This document shows, piece after piece, positions 1-8,787 of a stretch of 64,000 nucleotides of DNA (position 1 is the first letter of the stretch; every line of letters begins with the position of its first letter). The translations under genes were made by a program, and so were the position numbers. Source of the stretch: Kribbella rubisoli (lineage in GTDB: Bacteria > Actinomycetota > Actinomycetes > Propionibacteriales > Kribbellaceae). The notes beneath the pieces are model-generated. The model did no database searches. It was not told the DNA's origin and saw nothing but the letters and a program-made list of their open reading frames with translations. The stretch covers positions 62,001 through 126,000 of the forward strand of contig NZ_SHKR01000012.1 of assembly GCF_004217145.1 (NCBI RefSeq). The letters run 5' to 3'.

Positions 1-333
1 GTCGGTCGGCGCGCACAGCAGGACCACGCGGGCGAACCGCTCCGGCTCTCGGCTCGCCACCTGCTGTACGACGTACCCGCCGTACGACGCCCCGACGGCG
101 GACACCGCGCCCGCGCCGGCCTCGTCCAGGACGGCGAGCACATCAGCGGCGTCTGAGTACTTCGCTCCGGCCTCGAGCGGGGTCTCGCCGTACCCACGCA
201 GGTCGAGCGTGATGACCTGGTGGTCGTCGCGGAGGTCTTCCACCAGGGCGGACCACATGCGGGCGTCGGCGACCCCGGCATGCACGAGCAGGACCGTCGG
301 CCCGTCGCCGACCACGGTGTAAGAGATAGTCAT
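1..333 (-). CDS. Alpha/beta hydrolase, truncated by the window edge
   Basis: The 5' 111 codons of a reverse-strand gene are present; the 3' end lies outside the window. The start is the ATG at 333-331 (MTISYTVVGDGPTVLLVHAG). The oxyanion-side HAG segment follows strand 3, and the nucleophile elbow reads GASYGG (Ser about residue 89), a good GxSxG. This is the cap-less N-terminal half of an alpha/beta hydrolase of the esterase/haloalkane dehalogenase type. Acid and histidine residues of the triad are not visible because of truncation, so substrate cannot be guessed. It runs away from the downstream-numbered PIG-L gene in the same direction, with a 41-bp gap. Confidence 0.85.
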   Translation of the reverse strand, partial: MTISYTVVGDGPTVLLVHAGVADARMWSALVEDLRDDHQVITLDLRGYGETPLEAGAKYSDAADVLAVLDEAGAGAVSAVGASYGGYVVQQVASREPERFARVVLLCAPTD

Positions 334-374
334 GGTCGAACCATCGCCGGTCGAACCGGCTTCCAGCAAACCGA

Positions 375-1103
375 TTAGCGCATGCGGATGACGGTGAAGT
401 CTTCGGCGAAGTGGTTCGGCGGGAAGCCGGCGCTCGCGGCGACCTCGGCGAAGTGCCTGCGGATTCCGTTGAGCAGGGCGTCGGGGTCGCGGTGCTGGCT
501 GGTGTGGGACATCAGCGCGGCCACCTTCTGGTCGAAGGTGTCGGTGATGTCGACGTGGTGGTTGATGTCCGGGTGGTCCATCATCCACAGCTCGTCGACG
601 TCCCAGGCCTCCTCGGCCAGATCCGTGTACGCATAGGGGTTGCCGGCCGCCGGATAGAACGCCCGTACGGCGGCCTCGGCCGCGGCCAGGTGGTCCGGGT
701 GGGAAACCTGGAGGCGGGACCACACGCGCTCGGGCGATTGCGTGAGCAGGCGCTGCGGACGGACCGTGCGGATCACCCGGCTGATGTCGCGGACCAGCTC
801 GAACGTCGGCTCGACCGCGCCGTCGGCGTACCCGAGGAAGTGCAGGTCGTGGACCCCGACGTGTTCCGCGGCGGCCGTCTGCTCGGCCCGTCGGACGGCG
901 GGAATCTCGGCGCGATCGCGGTCCGGCTCGAAGCCGCCGGCCTGACCGTCCGTGACGATGCAGTAGTGCACGTCGATCCCGGCCTTGGTCCACAACGCGA
1001 CCGTCCCGGCGCCGCCGAAGTCGATGTCGTCGGGGTGTGCGACGACCACCAGCACCCGCTCGATTTCACTGTCCGGCCGCGGATTCGCCTCAGGCACTGT
1101 CAC
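375..1103 (-). CDS. PIG-L family deacetylase (LmbE-like)
   Basis: The 242-aa product has the zinc-binding AHPDD motif of the PIG-L/LmbE fold at residues 22-26 and a later HPDH motif that completes the metal site. The family hydrolyses N-acetyl groups from glucosamine-type substrates (MshB of mycothiol and PIG-L of GPI synthesis are members). It is probably a cytosolic metal-dependent deacetylase, but it is not long enough or similar enough by eye to call MshB. The GTG start lies 6 nt after a TAGGGT -10 element (1115-1110), so the mRNA is probably leaderless. It is divergent from the serine hydrolase at 1147 with a shared palindrome between them. Confidence 0.85.
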   Translation of the reverse strand: MTVPEANPRPDSEIERVLVVVAHPDDIDFGGAGTVALWTKAGIDVHYCIVTDGQAGGFEPDRDRAEIPAVRRAEQTAAAEHVGVHDLHFLGYADGAVEPTFELVRDISRVIRTVRPQRLLTQSPERVWSRLQVSHPDHLAAAEAAVRAFYPAAGNPYAYTDLAEEAWDVDELWMMDHPDINHHVDITDTFDQKVAALMSHTSQHRDPDALLNGIRRHFAEVAASAGFPPNHFAEDFTVIRMR

Positions 1104-1114
1104 GTCAAGACCCT

Positions 1115-1140
1115 AACTGTTTGCCCGGACGGGCACAGTT
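1115..1140. promoter_or_regulatory. Interrupted palindrome between divergent genes, candidate operator
   Basis: AACTG-tt-TGCCCG-ga-CGGGCA-CAGTT: inner arms 1122-1127/1130-1135 and outer arms 1115-1119/1136-1140. It touches the -10 box of the reverse gene and lies 7 bp before the ATG of the forward gene, so a bound repressor could control both. No regulator gene is adjacent. Confidence 0.4.
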
Positions 1141-1146
1141 GAATTC

Positions 1147-2217
1147 ATGGAGTTCGGTGGCACGTGCGATCCGCAGGACGCAGGCCTCGATCCCGCCGGG
1201 CTTACACAAGCGATTGAGTTGATCGAGGCCCGGGGCGCTGTTGCGCAGCTGTGCGTCGTTCGCCATGGTCAGGTGGTCGTCGACCGGTCCTTCGGGTGTG
1301 CACCGAACGCATTGTTCTGGCTCTTCTCCGCGAGCAAGCCGTACCTCGCCGTCGTGATCCACCAGCTCGTCGAGGCGGGCCGGCTGCACCTGGACGACGC
1401 GGTCGCGGCGTACTGGCCGGAGTTCGGCGAGAACGGAAAGCGCGAGATCACCGTCCGTCATGTGCTGCGGCACCGGTCCGGGGTGTCCCACGCCGGCTCG
1501 TACGTCGGTGAGGCCCGCGCGATGACCGACTGGAACCGTTCGCTCCGCCGGATCGAGGAGGCCAAGCCCCGCTGGCCGATCGGCACCGTCGCCTACAGCC
1601 CGCTCGCCTTCGGGTTCATCCTGAGCGAAGTCGCCCGGCGCTGCAGCGGGGTCCCGATCCACGAGCTGGTACGTCGGTTCGTCCTGGAACCGCTCGGCGT
1701 CGCCGACACGCACCTCGGGCTGCCCGCCGACCTGTGGCAGCGGCATGTGCCGGTGCGTGCCGTGGGTCCGCTCGGGCCGTTCATCCAGTCCGTGGTGAAT
1801 CGGCGCAGTACACGCGAGGCCCTCGTGCCGGCTGCTGGGATGTCGACGACGGCGCGGGACCTGGTGACCTTTTATCAGGCGTTGCTCGGCGGAGCGCTCC
1901 TACGGCCGGAGACGCTCGCGGTGGCCTGTGAGCCGAGCAGCGAGGGTGATATCGACCGGACCGCGCGGGCGCCGATCCGTTGGTCGCAAGGGTTCCAGCT
2001 CGGCGGACCGCGGTGGATCGAGGGCGCGTCGACGTCGCTCGGCTCGCTGAGCAGCCCACGGACGTTCGGTCACAACGGCAGCAACTGCTGTATCGGGTGG
2101 GCCGACCCGGATCGCCAGATCACGTATGCGTACCTGACCAACCGGGTCGGCCGTCCCACCGCCGACCAAGCCCACCACGCCGCCGTCGCCGACAAGGTCC
2201 TGGAGGCCGCAGGTTAG
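1147..2217 (+). CDS. Beta-lactamase-fold serine hydrolase (class C / esterase type)
   Basis: The 356-aa protein carries the SxxK catalytic motif SASK at residues 61-64, a YSP tyrosine motif near residue 150 in place of the usual YxN, and a C-terminal HNG in FGHNG corresponding to the KTG/HxG motif. This is the family of penicillin-binding-protein-like esterases and DD-peptidases (Pfam Beta-lactamase, PF00144). No signal peptide is visible, so it is probably cytoplasmic and more likely an esterase than a resistance enzyme. Its last 4 bp overlap the 3' end of the convergent clpP gene. Substrate unknown. Confidence 0.85.
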   Translation: MEFGGTCDPQDAGLDPAGLTQAIELIEARGAVAQLCVVRHGQVVVDRSFGCAPNALFWLFSASKPYLAVVIHQLVEAGRLHLDDAVAAYWPEFGENGKREITVRHVLRHRSGVSHAGSYVGEARAMTDWNRSLRRIEEAKPRWPIGTVAYSPLAFGFILSEVARRCSGVPIHELVRRFVLEPLGVADTHLGLPADLWQRHVPVRAVGPLGPFIQSVVNRRSTREALVPAAGMSTTARDLVTFYQALLGGALLRPETLAVACEPSSEGDIDRTARAPIRWSQGFQLGGPRWIEGASTSLGSLSSPRTFGHNGSNCCIGWADPDRQITYAYLTNRVGRPTADQAHHAAVADKVLEAAG

Positions 2218-2822
2218 GCGAGCGCGGCGACCGGGAGCCGTTCGCTGATCACGTGGTCGACGAGCCCGTACGACTTGGCGCCTTCCGCGGTCAGCACGTG
2301 GTCGCGATCGGTGTCGTGGCGCAGTTGCTCGATCGTCTGCCCGGTGTGCCGCGCGAGGATCGTCTCGACCTGGCTGCGAACCCGCACCACCTCGTCGGCC
2401 TGCAGGATCAGGTCCGGGATCGTGCCCTGACCGCGCGCAGCCGGCTGGTGCAGCACGACCCGCGCATGCGGCAGTACGGCGCGACGCCCGGCCGCACCGC
2501 CGGCCAGCAGGACCGCCCCGGCCGAGATCGCCTGGCCGACGCAGAACGTCGCGACGGGGGACTGGATGTACTGCATGGTGTCGTAGATCGCGAGCATCGC
2601 GGTCATGTCGCCGCCCTCGCAGTTGATGTACAGGTTGATCTCCTGCTCGGGCTTGTCGACCTCGAGGTGCAGGAGCTGTGCGATCAGCGCGTTCGCGACG
2701 CCGGCGTCGATCGCCGTACCGAGGTAGATGATGCGCTCGCTGAGCAGGTGCGAGTAGACGTCCATGATCCGCTCGCCCCGCGGGTGCTGGGCGATCACGT
2801 TCGGGATCGTGTAGCTGCTCAT
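2214..2822 (-). CDS. clpP: ClpP-family ATP-dependent protease subunit (second of a pair)
   Basis: 202 aa. It has the ClpP nucleophile Ser100 in GQAISAG, His125 in LHQ, and the acidic residue downstream. Start chosen at ATG 2822, which overlaps the stop of the upstream clpP as ATGA, giving translational coupling. Actinobacterial ClpP subunits work as two-ring hetero-tetradecamers made of two paralogues, so the pair presumably forms one barrel. There is no clpX next to it, so this is unlikely to be the housekeeping clpP1-clpP2-clpX locus. It resembles the extra clpP3-clpP4 pairs of Streptomyces. The chaperone partner is not encoded in the window. Confidence 0.93.
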   Translation of the reverse strand: MSSYTIPNVIAQHPRGERIMDVYSHLLSERIIYLGTAIDAGVANALIAQLLHLEVDKPEQEINLYINCEGGDMTAMLAIYDTMQYIQSPVATFCVGQAISAGAVLLAGGAAGRRAVLPHARVVLHQPAARGQGTIPDLILQADEVVRVRSQVETILARHTGQTIEQLRHDTDRDHVLTAEGAKSYGLVDHVISERLPVAALA

Positions 2823-3418
2823 GCCGCGACCTCCTTCTTCTTGGGCATGACCTGGTCGAACGACTCGACGATGTGGTCGATGAAGCCGTACTCGCGGGCC
2901 TGGTCGGCGGTGTACCAGTGGTCGTGCAGCGAGTCCTCGTGCACGGTCTCGAACGGCTGGCCGGTGTCGTCGGCGATCAGCCCGAGCACGGTGTCGCGGA
3001 TGTGCCGCAGGTCGTTGGCCTGGATCTCGATCTCCACCGCGGAGCCGCCGATCCCGGCCGAGCCCTGGTGCATCAGGACGCGTGCGTGCCGGAGGGCGTA
3101 GCGCTTGCCCGGCGTACCGGCCGACAGCAGGAACTGACCCGCGCTGCAGGCCAGCCCGATCGCCAGCGTCGACACGTCGCACGGCACCAGCCGCATCACG
3201 TCCCGGATCGCCAGCATCGACGGCACCGAACCGCCGAGCGAGTGGATCCAGAACGAGATGTCGGTGTCCGGGTCCTCGGCCGCGAGCGTGAGGATCTGGG
3301 TGGCGAGCAGGGTCCCGTTGTCGTCGTCGAGAGTCCCGTCCAGTACGACGATCCGCTGCCCGAGCAACCGCTGCCGGGCCGTCTCGTTGAACATCGGCGG
3401 TTTCATGTCTTCTGCCAT
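2819..3418 (-). CDS. clpP: ClpP-family ATP-dependent protease subunit (first of a pair)
   Basis: 199 aa from ATG 3418 (MAEDMKPP); ATG 3406 is an alternative start. The open frame continues upstream to 3577, but that part runs through the long palindrome and does not look like ClpP. Ser92 sits in GLACSAGQ and His117 in LMHQG, with an Asp near residue 166: a complete triad. The sequence differs considerably from the downstream subunit, as expected for hetero-oligomeric ClpP pairs. No clear Shine-Dalgarno is seen. The promoter probably lies between 3419 and the palindrome starting at 3499. Confidence 0.92.
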   Translation of the reverse strand: MAEDMKPPMFNETARQRLLGQRIVVLDGTLDDDNGTLLATQILTLAAEDPDTDISFWIHSLGGSVPSMLAIRDVMRLVPCDVSTLAIGLACSAGQFLLSAGTPGKRYALRHARVLMHQGSAGIGGSAVEIEIQANDLRHIRDTVLGLIADDTGQPFETVHEDSLHDHWYTADQAREYGFIDHIVESFDQVMPKKKEVAA

Positions 3419-3498
3419 GTGTTCAAGGTTGTCCGCGACCGGCGGTGCAATCCCAGCTTTTCTGCTCACGGCAAGTCTGCCCACAGCAAAGCCAAGGA

Positions 3499-3656
3499 GG
3501 TGTCGCCCGGTCCCACGCCTACTGCGCGGCACTCGGCGGGCACCTCGCCGTGCTGGAGCGAAGGGAACGATGAACACCGCATCGACCCCTCCGCTCCAGC
3601 ACGGCGAGGCACTCCGCCGAGCACCTGCTCGCTACGGCGTGGGACCGGGCGACACC
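3499..3656. repeat. 158-bp imperfect palindrome (long inverted repeat)
   Basis: Outer arms 3499-3519 and 3636-3656 are perfect 21-bp reverse complements. An inner pair, 3543-3560 and 3592-3609, is perfect over 18 bp. The arms between them are similar but carry small indels. The central loop is about 31 nt. It lies between the divergent clpP pair and the small gene at 3684. No transposase is present. It may be a MITE-like element, a recombined repeat, or a very large RNA hairpin in either leader. Confidence 0.85.
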
Positions 3657-3683
3657 CCCTCATCCTGTGGCAGGCTCCGGCAG

Positions 3684-4040
3684 GTGATTCTGACTGACGA
3701 CCTGACCGCGCAGGAGCGCACCCTGCTGGAACTGACCGCGACCCCGGCGGCGACGCTGCTCGGTGCCGCGTCGATGATCCTGCGGACGACGCTGTTCAGC
3801 GACGACCCGGCGGCCTGGGTCGACATGTGGCAGGCGCGTCCCGACCTGGCACGGATCGAGTGGTCGGACGGACCGGAGCTCGCCGACGTCGTCGCGCACC
3901 TCGCCGCGAAGGACTACGAAGGCCAGATCGAAGGCGTCCCCGGCCTGCGGATCACGTCGTACGACGATCAGTCCGCGAAGATGCTCTGGCTCGGCGCGGC
4001 CACACCGGTCGTGCTGCACCTCACCCGCCAACTCTCCTAG
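3684..4040 (+). CDS. Hypothetical protein, 118 aa
   Basis: Start taken as GTG 3684 (VILTDDLTAQER) because the frame upstream runs through the palindrome. The product is a small acidic alpha/beta protein with no signal peptide, no membrane helix and no cysteine. I do not recognise the family. Its TAG stop overlaps the stop of the convergent hydrolase as CTAG. It has normal actinobacterial codon usage (GC-rich third positions), which supports it being real. No function is proposed. Confidence 0.65.
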   Translation: MILTDDLTAQERTLLELTATPAATLLGAASMILRTTLFSDDPAAWVDMWQARPDLARIEWSDGPELADVVAHLAAKDYEGQIEGVPGLRITSYDDQSAKMLWLGAATPVVLHLTRQLS

Positions 4041-4909
4041 AGGACGCCGCGCAGCCTTTCGCCGAAGTCGTCCGGGAAGGTGTGCGCGAGCCCGGGAATC
4101 CGCTCGATCGCAAACCCGCTGAGCTGGTCGGCGGCGCCGTCCACGGCCGCCAGCAGGCCGTCGTCGGTGCCGATCCAGATAGTTGCCGGTGACAACGACG
4201 CTCGCGCGTCCGGCAGCTCGCGGAGAGCGGGTGCCATCAGCAGCGCGCCCGCAACCGGCGCCGGGGCGGAGGTCAGCGCCCAGTCGAGCGCTGCCCGTCC
4301 TCCGGCGGAGAATCCCGCCGCGACGAGGGGCAACTCGCGCAGCTCCGCAGGTAGAGCGTCGAGGCCGCGGCAGATGTCGGCGGTCGCCAGCTCGCGGTCA
4401 GGCCAGGTCCGGTACATCGGCGTCATCCGCCGCGACGAGGTGAGGCAGACCAGCGCGTAGCCGAGGTCCAGCACCGGGGCCCAGTTTTCGGCCGCCTGGT
4501 CCGCGCGCTGTCCGGCGCCGTGCAGCGCGACCACAGTCCCGGTCAACGCTCCGATCGGCAGCTCGATGAGCGGCGGGACCGGGTCATCCGACACCCGCTC
4601 GCCGGACACCGCGACGAGCTCCTGGAACTCGGGCCGGTCCTGCAGCGCGCTCAGGTCGTCGTCACCGGTGAGGATCGACGGGTCCCACCACAACCCGGCC
4701 TCGCTCGCCTCCTGAAGGGTCCGCAGCGCGCCGTCGTCGTCGCCGGAGACACCGAGCAGGCAGGCCTTGAGGTGGGCCAGGTCCGCGGCCCACGGCTCCA
4801 GCCCGGCGCTCTCCGCCGCGAGCAGCTCGAGGGCATGCTGCGGCTCGCCGCCGGAGTAGAGGCTGACGACGCGGTCGATCAGGGCGTCGAAGCGGGACGT
4901 TTCTGCCAT
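4037..4909 (-). CDS. Alpha/beta hydrolase with N-terminal helical (TPR-like) region
   Basis: 290 aa. Residues 1-100 are helical and rich in Ala/Leu, like a single TPR-type repeat unit that some actinobacterial hydrolases carry. From about residue 125 a dienelactone-hydrolase-like fold starts with VVALHGAGQ. The nucleophile lies in GFSAGGR, a likely acid in GTDDG, and the histidine in LAHTFPDD, so the triad looks intact. It is cytosolic and of unknown substrate. A TAGGCT -10 box sits at 4921-4916, 6 nt before the ATG, so the transcript should be leaderless. Convergent with the preceding small gene. Confidence 0.8.
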   Translation of the reverse strand: MAETSRFDALIDRVVSLYSGGEPQHALELLAAESAGLEPWAADLAHLKACLLGVSGDDDGALRTLQEASEAGLWWDPSILTGDDDLSALQDRPEFQELVAVSGERVSDDPVPPLIELPIGALTGTVVALHGAGQRADQAAENWAPVLDLGYALVCLTSSRRMTPMYRTWPDRELATADICRGLDALPAELRELPLVAAGFSAGGRAALDWALTSAPAPVAGALLMAPALRELPDARASLSPATIWIGTDDGLLAAVDGAADQLSGFAIERIPGLAHTFPDDFGERLRGVL

Positions 4910-4985
4910 GGCCTCAGCCTAGGCGCACCCCTGGCCCGCACCGGTTTTCGGAAAGTGTCGGCGAGAGCGCCTAAGGTGTTGAGTG

Positions 4986-7319
4986 ATGACTACGCTGTTC
5001 TCGCCTGATGAGCTCCCAGTGCCGCTGGAGGAGCCGAAGACGTCCCGGACCGACCCCGATTCGCTGCTCGAGGGGCTGAACCCGCAGCAGCGCGCGGCCG
5101 TGGTGCATTCCGGCAAGCCGCTGCTGGTGGTGGCCGGTGCGGGTTCGGGCAAGACCCGGGTGCTGACCCGGCGGATCGCCTACCTGCTGGCGGCCCGCGA
5201 CGCGCATCCAGGGTCGATCCTGGCGATCACGTTCACGAACAAGGCCGCCGCGGAGATGCGCGAGCGGGTGGTGGACCTGGTCGGCCCGCGGGCGAAGCTG
5301 ATGTGGGTCTCGACGTTCCACAGCTCGTGTGTGCGGATCCTCCGCCGCGACATCAAGCGGTTCGGGATCAGCTCGACGTTCTCGATCTACGACGACACCG
5401 ACTCGCGCCGGCTGATGACGCTGGTCTGCCGCGAGCTCGACCTCGACGTCAAGCGGTACAACCCGCGCGCCGTGCTGAACTGGATCAGCACCCAGAAGAA
5501 CGAGCTGATCGACCACGAGACCGCCGCGGCGAAGGCCGAGAACCATCTCGAGGAGACCTACGCCGAGTGCTACCGGACGTACCAGGAGCGCCTCGCGCAG
5601 GCGAACGCGCTGGACTTCGACGACCTGCTGATGACCACGGTCAACCTGCTGCAGGCCTTCCCCGAAGTCCGTGAGTATTATCGCCGCCGCTTCCGTCACG
5701 TGCTCGTCGACGAGTACCAGGACACCAACCACGCGCAGTACACGCTGATCCGTGAGCTCTGCGGCGAGGACCCGGCCGCGATCAACAATTCAGATGGCAA
5801 CGGGCCGACTGCTCCGCCGGCCGAGCTGATGGTGGTCGGCGACTCCGACCAGTCGATCTACGCGTTCCGCGGCGCGACGATCCGCAACATCCTCGCGTTC
5901 GAAGAGGACTTCGCCGGCGCCGAGACGATCCTGCTCGAGCAGAACTACCGCTCCACCCAGACGATCCTGTCCGCGGCCAACGCGGTGATCGCCCGCAACG
6001 AAGGCCGAATGGCGAAGAACCTCTGGTCCGACCAGGGCCAGGGCGAGCAGATCGCGGTGTACGTCGCCGACAACGAGCACGACGAGGCGCAGTTCGTCGC
6101 CGACGAGATCGACCGGCTCACCGACGCCGACGGGATCAAGCCGTCCGACGTCGCGGTCTTCTACCGGACCAACGCGCAGTCCCGTGTGTTCGAAGAGGTC
6201 TTCATCCGGACCGGCCATCCGTACAAGGTGGTCGGCGGCGTCCGGTTCTACGAGCGCAAGGAGGTCCGCGACGCGCTCGCGTATCTGCGTGTGCTGACGA
6301 ACCCGGAGGACACCGTCTCGCTGCGCCGGATCATGAACGAGCCGAAGCGCGGGATCGGCGACCGGGCCGAGGCGGCGATCGAGGCGCTGGCGGCGCGTGA
6401 CCGGATCTCGTTCGCGGCCGCGATGCGCCGGGCCGAGGACGCGCCGGCAATGGCGTCCCGCTCGGTGAACGCCGTGCAGGCCTTCGTGGACATCCTCGAC
6501 GAGCTGACCGCGATGGTCGACTCGGGTGCGCCGCCGGATGACATCCTCGACGTCGCGCTGCACCGCTCGGGGTACTACGAGACGCTGCAGAAGTCGCCGG
6601 ATCCGCAGGACGAGACCCGGCTGGAGAACCTGGACGAGTTCATCTCGGTGGCCCGCGAATTCGTCGAGGAGCGGACGGCGGCCGGTGAAGCAGCCGATCT
6701 CCAGGCGTTCCTCGAGCGGGTCGCGCTGGTCGCCGACGCGGACCAGATCCCGGATGCGGCCACCGACGGCGTGGTCACGCTGATGACGCTGCACACCGCG
6801 AAGGGGCTGGAGTTCCCGGTCGTGTTCCTGACCGGCATGGAGGACGGCGTCTTCCCGCATTCGCGCTCGCTGACCGACCTGAAGGAGCTCGAGGAGGAGC
6901 GCCGGCTCGCGTACGTCGGCATCACCCGCGCCCGGCAGCGGCTGGCGATCTCGCGGGCCGCGGTGCGTTCGGCGTACGGCGCTCCGCAGCACAACCCGCC
7001 GTCGCGGTTCCTCGAGGAGATCCCGGGCGAGCTGCTCGACTGGCGGCGCGACGAGTCCGCGATCACCCGCTGGTCCGGCACCGGGACGGTCCGCGGCAGC
7101 GGCATCCCCAGCCGGTACGAGCCGACCCGCTCGCGTGGCAGCTCCGACAAGCCGGTGATCAGCCTCAACCCGGGCGATCGCGTCGTTCACGACACGTTCG
7201 GGATGGGCACGGTCGTCGTGGTCCGCGGCGAGGGCCAGCAGGCGCAGGCAGACATCGACTTCGGCTCCGAGGGCGTCAAACGGCTCCTGCTGCGGTACGC
7301 GCCGGTCGAGAAGATCTGA
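4986..7319 (+). CDS. pcrA: ATP-dependent DNA helicase PcrA/UvrD
   Basis: 777-aa SF1A helicase that unwinds DNA 3'-5' in excision repair and replication restart. Seen in order: Walker A GAGSGKT (residues 51-57), motif Ia TFTNKAAAEM, Walker B VDEYQDTN, motif III GDSDQSIYAFRGA, motif IV QNYRST, motif V HTAKGLEF, motif VI YVGITRARQRL, and a C-terminal Tudor-like region (FGMGTVV...) that binds RNA polymerase in PcrA. A short extra loop rich in Asn, Gly and Pro precedes motif III. GTG 4983 is an alternative start. A TAAGGT -10-like box at 4972-4977 lies 5-8 nt upstream. It begins the backbone shared with M. tuberculosis. Confidence 0.97.
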   Translation: MTTLFSPDELPVPLEEPKTSRTDPDSLLEGLNPQQRAAVVHSGKPLLVVAGAGSGKTRVLTRRIAYLLAARDAHPGSILAITFTNKAAAEMRERVVDLVGPRAKLMWVSTFHSSCVRILRRDIKRFGISSTFSIYDDTDSRRLMTLVCRELDLDVKRYNPRAVLNWISTQKNELIDHETAAAKAENHLEETYAECYRTYQERLAQANALDFDDLLMTTVNLLQAFPEVREYYRRRFRHVLVDEYQDTNHAQYTLIRELCGEDPAAINNSDGNGPTAPPAELMVVGDSDQSIYAFRGATIRNILAFEEDFAGAETILLEQNYRSTQTILSAANAVIARNEGRMAKNLWSDQGQGEQIAVYVADNEHDEAQFVADEIDRLTDADGIKPSDVAVFYRTNAQSRVFEEVFIRTGHPYKVVGGVRFYERKEVRDALAYLRVLTNPEDTVSLRRIMNEPKRGIGDRAEAAIEALAARDRISFAAAMRRAEDAPAMASRSVNAVQAFVDILDELTAMVDSGAPPDDILDVALHRSGYYETLQKSPDPQDETRLENLDEFISVAREFVEERTAAGEAADLQAFLERVALVADADQIPDAATDGVVTLMTLHTAKGLEFPVVFLTGMEDGVFPHSRSLTDLKELEEERRLAYVGITRARQRLAISRAAVRSAYGAPQHNPPSRFLEEIPGELLDWRRDESAITRWSGTGTVRGSGIPSRYEPTRSRGSSDKPVISLNPGDRVVHDTFGMGTVVVVRGEGQQAQADIDFGSEGVKRLLLRYAPVEKI

Positions 7320-7449
7320 CTTCTCGCGGCGGGCCGGCGGCGGCCGGTAATCGCAAGTCCACGTCAACCTTTTGGACGGTCGCGTTGCATCTGGGCCGGA
7401 GATTGAGACAATCAAGGGTCTTCGGCCCCTCCCGGAAGCGTCCTCCCAC

Positions 7450-8010
7450 ATGTCCAAGTCGTCTGGCAACAACCGCCGGATCATCCTGGCGGGGGCCAAT
7501 CCTGGGCTGCGGCTGTTCGACGAGCACGGCAAAGTGACGGCGTACGCCTCGATCTGGATGGTCGACTGGTCGATCTGCGGCTCGGGTACGGCGGTCGTGC
7601 TGTGGTTCGACGGGATCGTCCGGGTGGTCTCCGAGGACGTCGACCTCGCCTCCTGGCTGGAGCGGTACTTCGTCCGCTCGTTCCTCGAGGTCCAAGGGCT
7701 GCCGTGGCACGAGCCGGCCGTCGAGCGGGATCTGGTCCAGGTGTCGATGAACCTCGCGGACGGCCTGAGCGCGAAGGCCGCCGACATCCAGATCGAGATG
7801 GGCGGCGTACTCGACCGGCGGCTGTTCGCGACCGACAACTTCCAGCTCGCCGAAGGGAACCACAGCCTCAGCCTGGTGATCGCGCCGGTCCGGTCGGCGA
7901 CGGTTTCGATCGGCGGCGCTTCGGTCCCGGGCTTCGTGCAGGTCGACGGGTCGCCGGACAAGCCGGGCTCGTCCGCGTTCCTCACCACCGCCGAGGTCTG
8001 GCAGCGCTGA
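7450..8010 (+). CDS. Conserved hypothetical protein, 186 aa
   Basis: Start at ATG 7450 (MSKSSGNNRR), preceded by a GGAAG ribosome-binding site; the open frame extends further 5' without better signals. The protein is beta-rich, with no signal peptide or membrane helix, and contains repeated strand-like segments ending in GFVQVDGSPDKPG. I do not recognise a domain. It is co-directional with pcrA and ends 39 bp before the TetR gene, whose candidate operator begins 4 bp after this stop. Function unknown. Confidence 0.7.
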   Translation: MSKSSGNNRRIILAGANPGLRLFDEHGKVTAYASIWMVDWSICGSGTAVVLWFDGIVRVVSEDVDLASWLERYFVRSFLEVQGLPWHEPAVERDLVQVSMNLADGLSAKAADIQIEMGGVLDRRLFATDNFQLAEGNHSLSLVIAPVRSATVSIGGASVPGFVQVDGSPDKPGSSAFLTTAEVWQR

Positions 8011-8013
8011 CCC

Positions 8014-8026
8014 CTTACGCTGTACG
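8014..8026. promoter_or_regulatory. Candidate autoregulatory operator before the TetR gene
   Basis: CTTACGCTGTACG matches the three operators before the oxidoreductase at 11 of 13 positions (compare CTTACGGTGTAAG). It sits 24 bp before the GTG start of the TetR gene, which would allow negative autoregulation. One half-site is degenerate, so affinity should be lower. Confidence 0.5.
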
Positions 8027-8049
8027 AATCAGCGTTTGGAGGATCAACA

Positions 8050-8733
8050 GTGGCTAGTCAGGCGCCGGCGCCACGGACGCCGCTGAGCCGCGACCGGGTA
8101 CTGCGGGCCGCGGTCCAGATCGCCGACGCCGACGGCCTCGACGCCGTCACCATGCGCCGGATCGGCGAAGCGCTCGGTGCCGAGGCGATGTCGCTGTACT
8201 ACCACGTTGCGAACAAGAACGATCTCCTCGACGGCATCGTCGACGTACTGATAGACGAGCTGAACGAGGCTGTCGACCGCCTGGTCGTCGTCAAGGACTG
8301 GAAGGCCGCGATGCGGCACCGCATCCTGACCGCGCGGGCCGTGCTCCTCCGGCACCCATGGGCCCCGCGCCTGCTGGAGAGCCGTACGACGATGCGCCCG
8401 GCGGTCGTGATTTACCACGACCGGCTCGTCGGGCTGATGCGATCGGGCGGGTTCTCGTACGACCTCGCTCACCACGCCCTGCACGCGCTCGGCAGCCGGG
8501 CGCTCGGCTTCAGCCAGGAACTGTTCGACCCGGCGAACGCGAACCCGAACCCGGACGCCGACGCGCGGATGCTCGCCGAGCTGGCCGAGCAGGTCCCCAA
8601 CCTGGCCGGCATGCTCGCCGAAGTCGCCCACGACGACCCCGACTCAACCATCGGCTGGTGCGACGACCAACAAGAGTTCGAATTCGCCCTGGACCTGATC
8701 CTCGACGGCCTCGCCAGACTCGCCTCCCGCTAG
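8050..8733 (+). CDS. TetR/AcrR family transcriptional regulator (TetR_C class)
   Basis: 227 aa from GTG 8050, with GGAGG 9 nt upstream. Residues 14-60 form the TetR helix-turn-helix (RVLRAAVQIADADGL, then MRRIGEALGAEAMSLYYHV). The C-terminal ligand domain resembles the tetracycline-repressor C-terminal family. It is a dimeric repressor released by a small ligand. The target is very probably the oxidoreductase 121 bp downstream, whose promoter region holds three copies of a 13-bp palindrome. A weaker copy precedes this gene itself. Confidence 0.92.
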   Translation: MASQAPAPRTPLSRDRVLRAAVQIADADGLDAVTMRRIGEALGAEAMSLYYHVANKNDLLDGIVDVLIDELNEAVDRLVVVKDWKAAMRHRILTARAVLLRHPWAPRLLESRTTMRPAVVIYHDRLVGLMRSGGFSYDLAHHALHALGSRALGFSQELFDPANANPNPDADARMLAELAEQVPNLAGMLAEVAHDDPDSTIGWCDDQQEFEFALDLILDGLARLASR

Positions 8734-8787
8734 AACCCGCCGCTAGCACCCGCGCCCGACTCCCGCTCGACTCCCGAGCCCAACCTC

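Noticed and set aside
5790..7988. A 732-codon open frame antisense to pcrA
   Set aside because: It lies exactly opposite a helicase with all motifs intact; long antisense frames are expected at this GC content and the translation is low-complexity Arg/Asp/Val/Leu.
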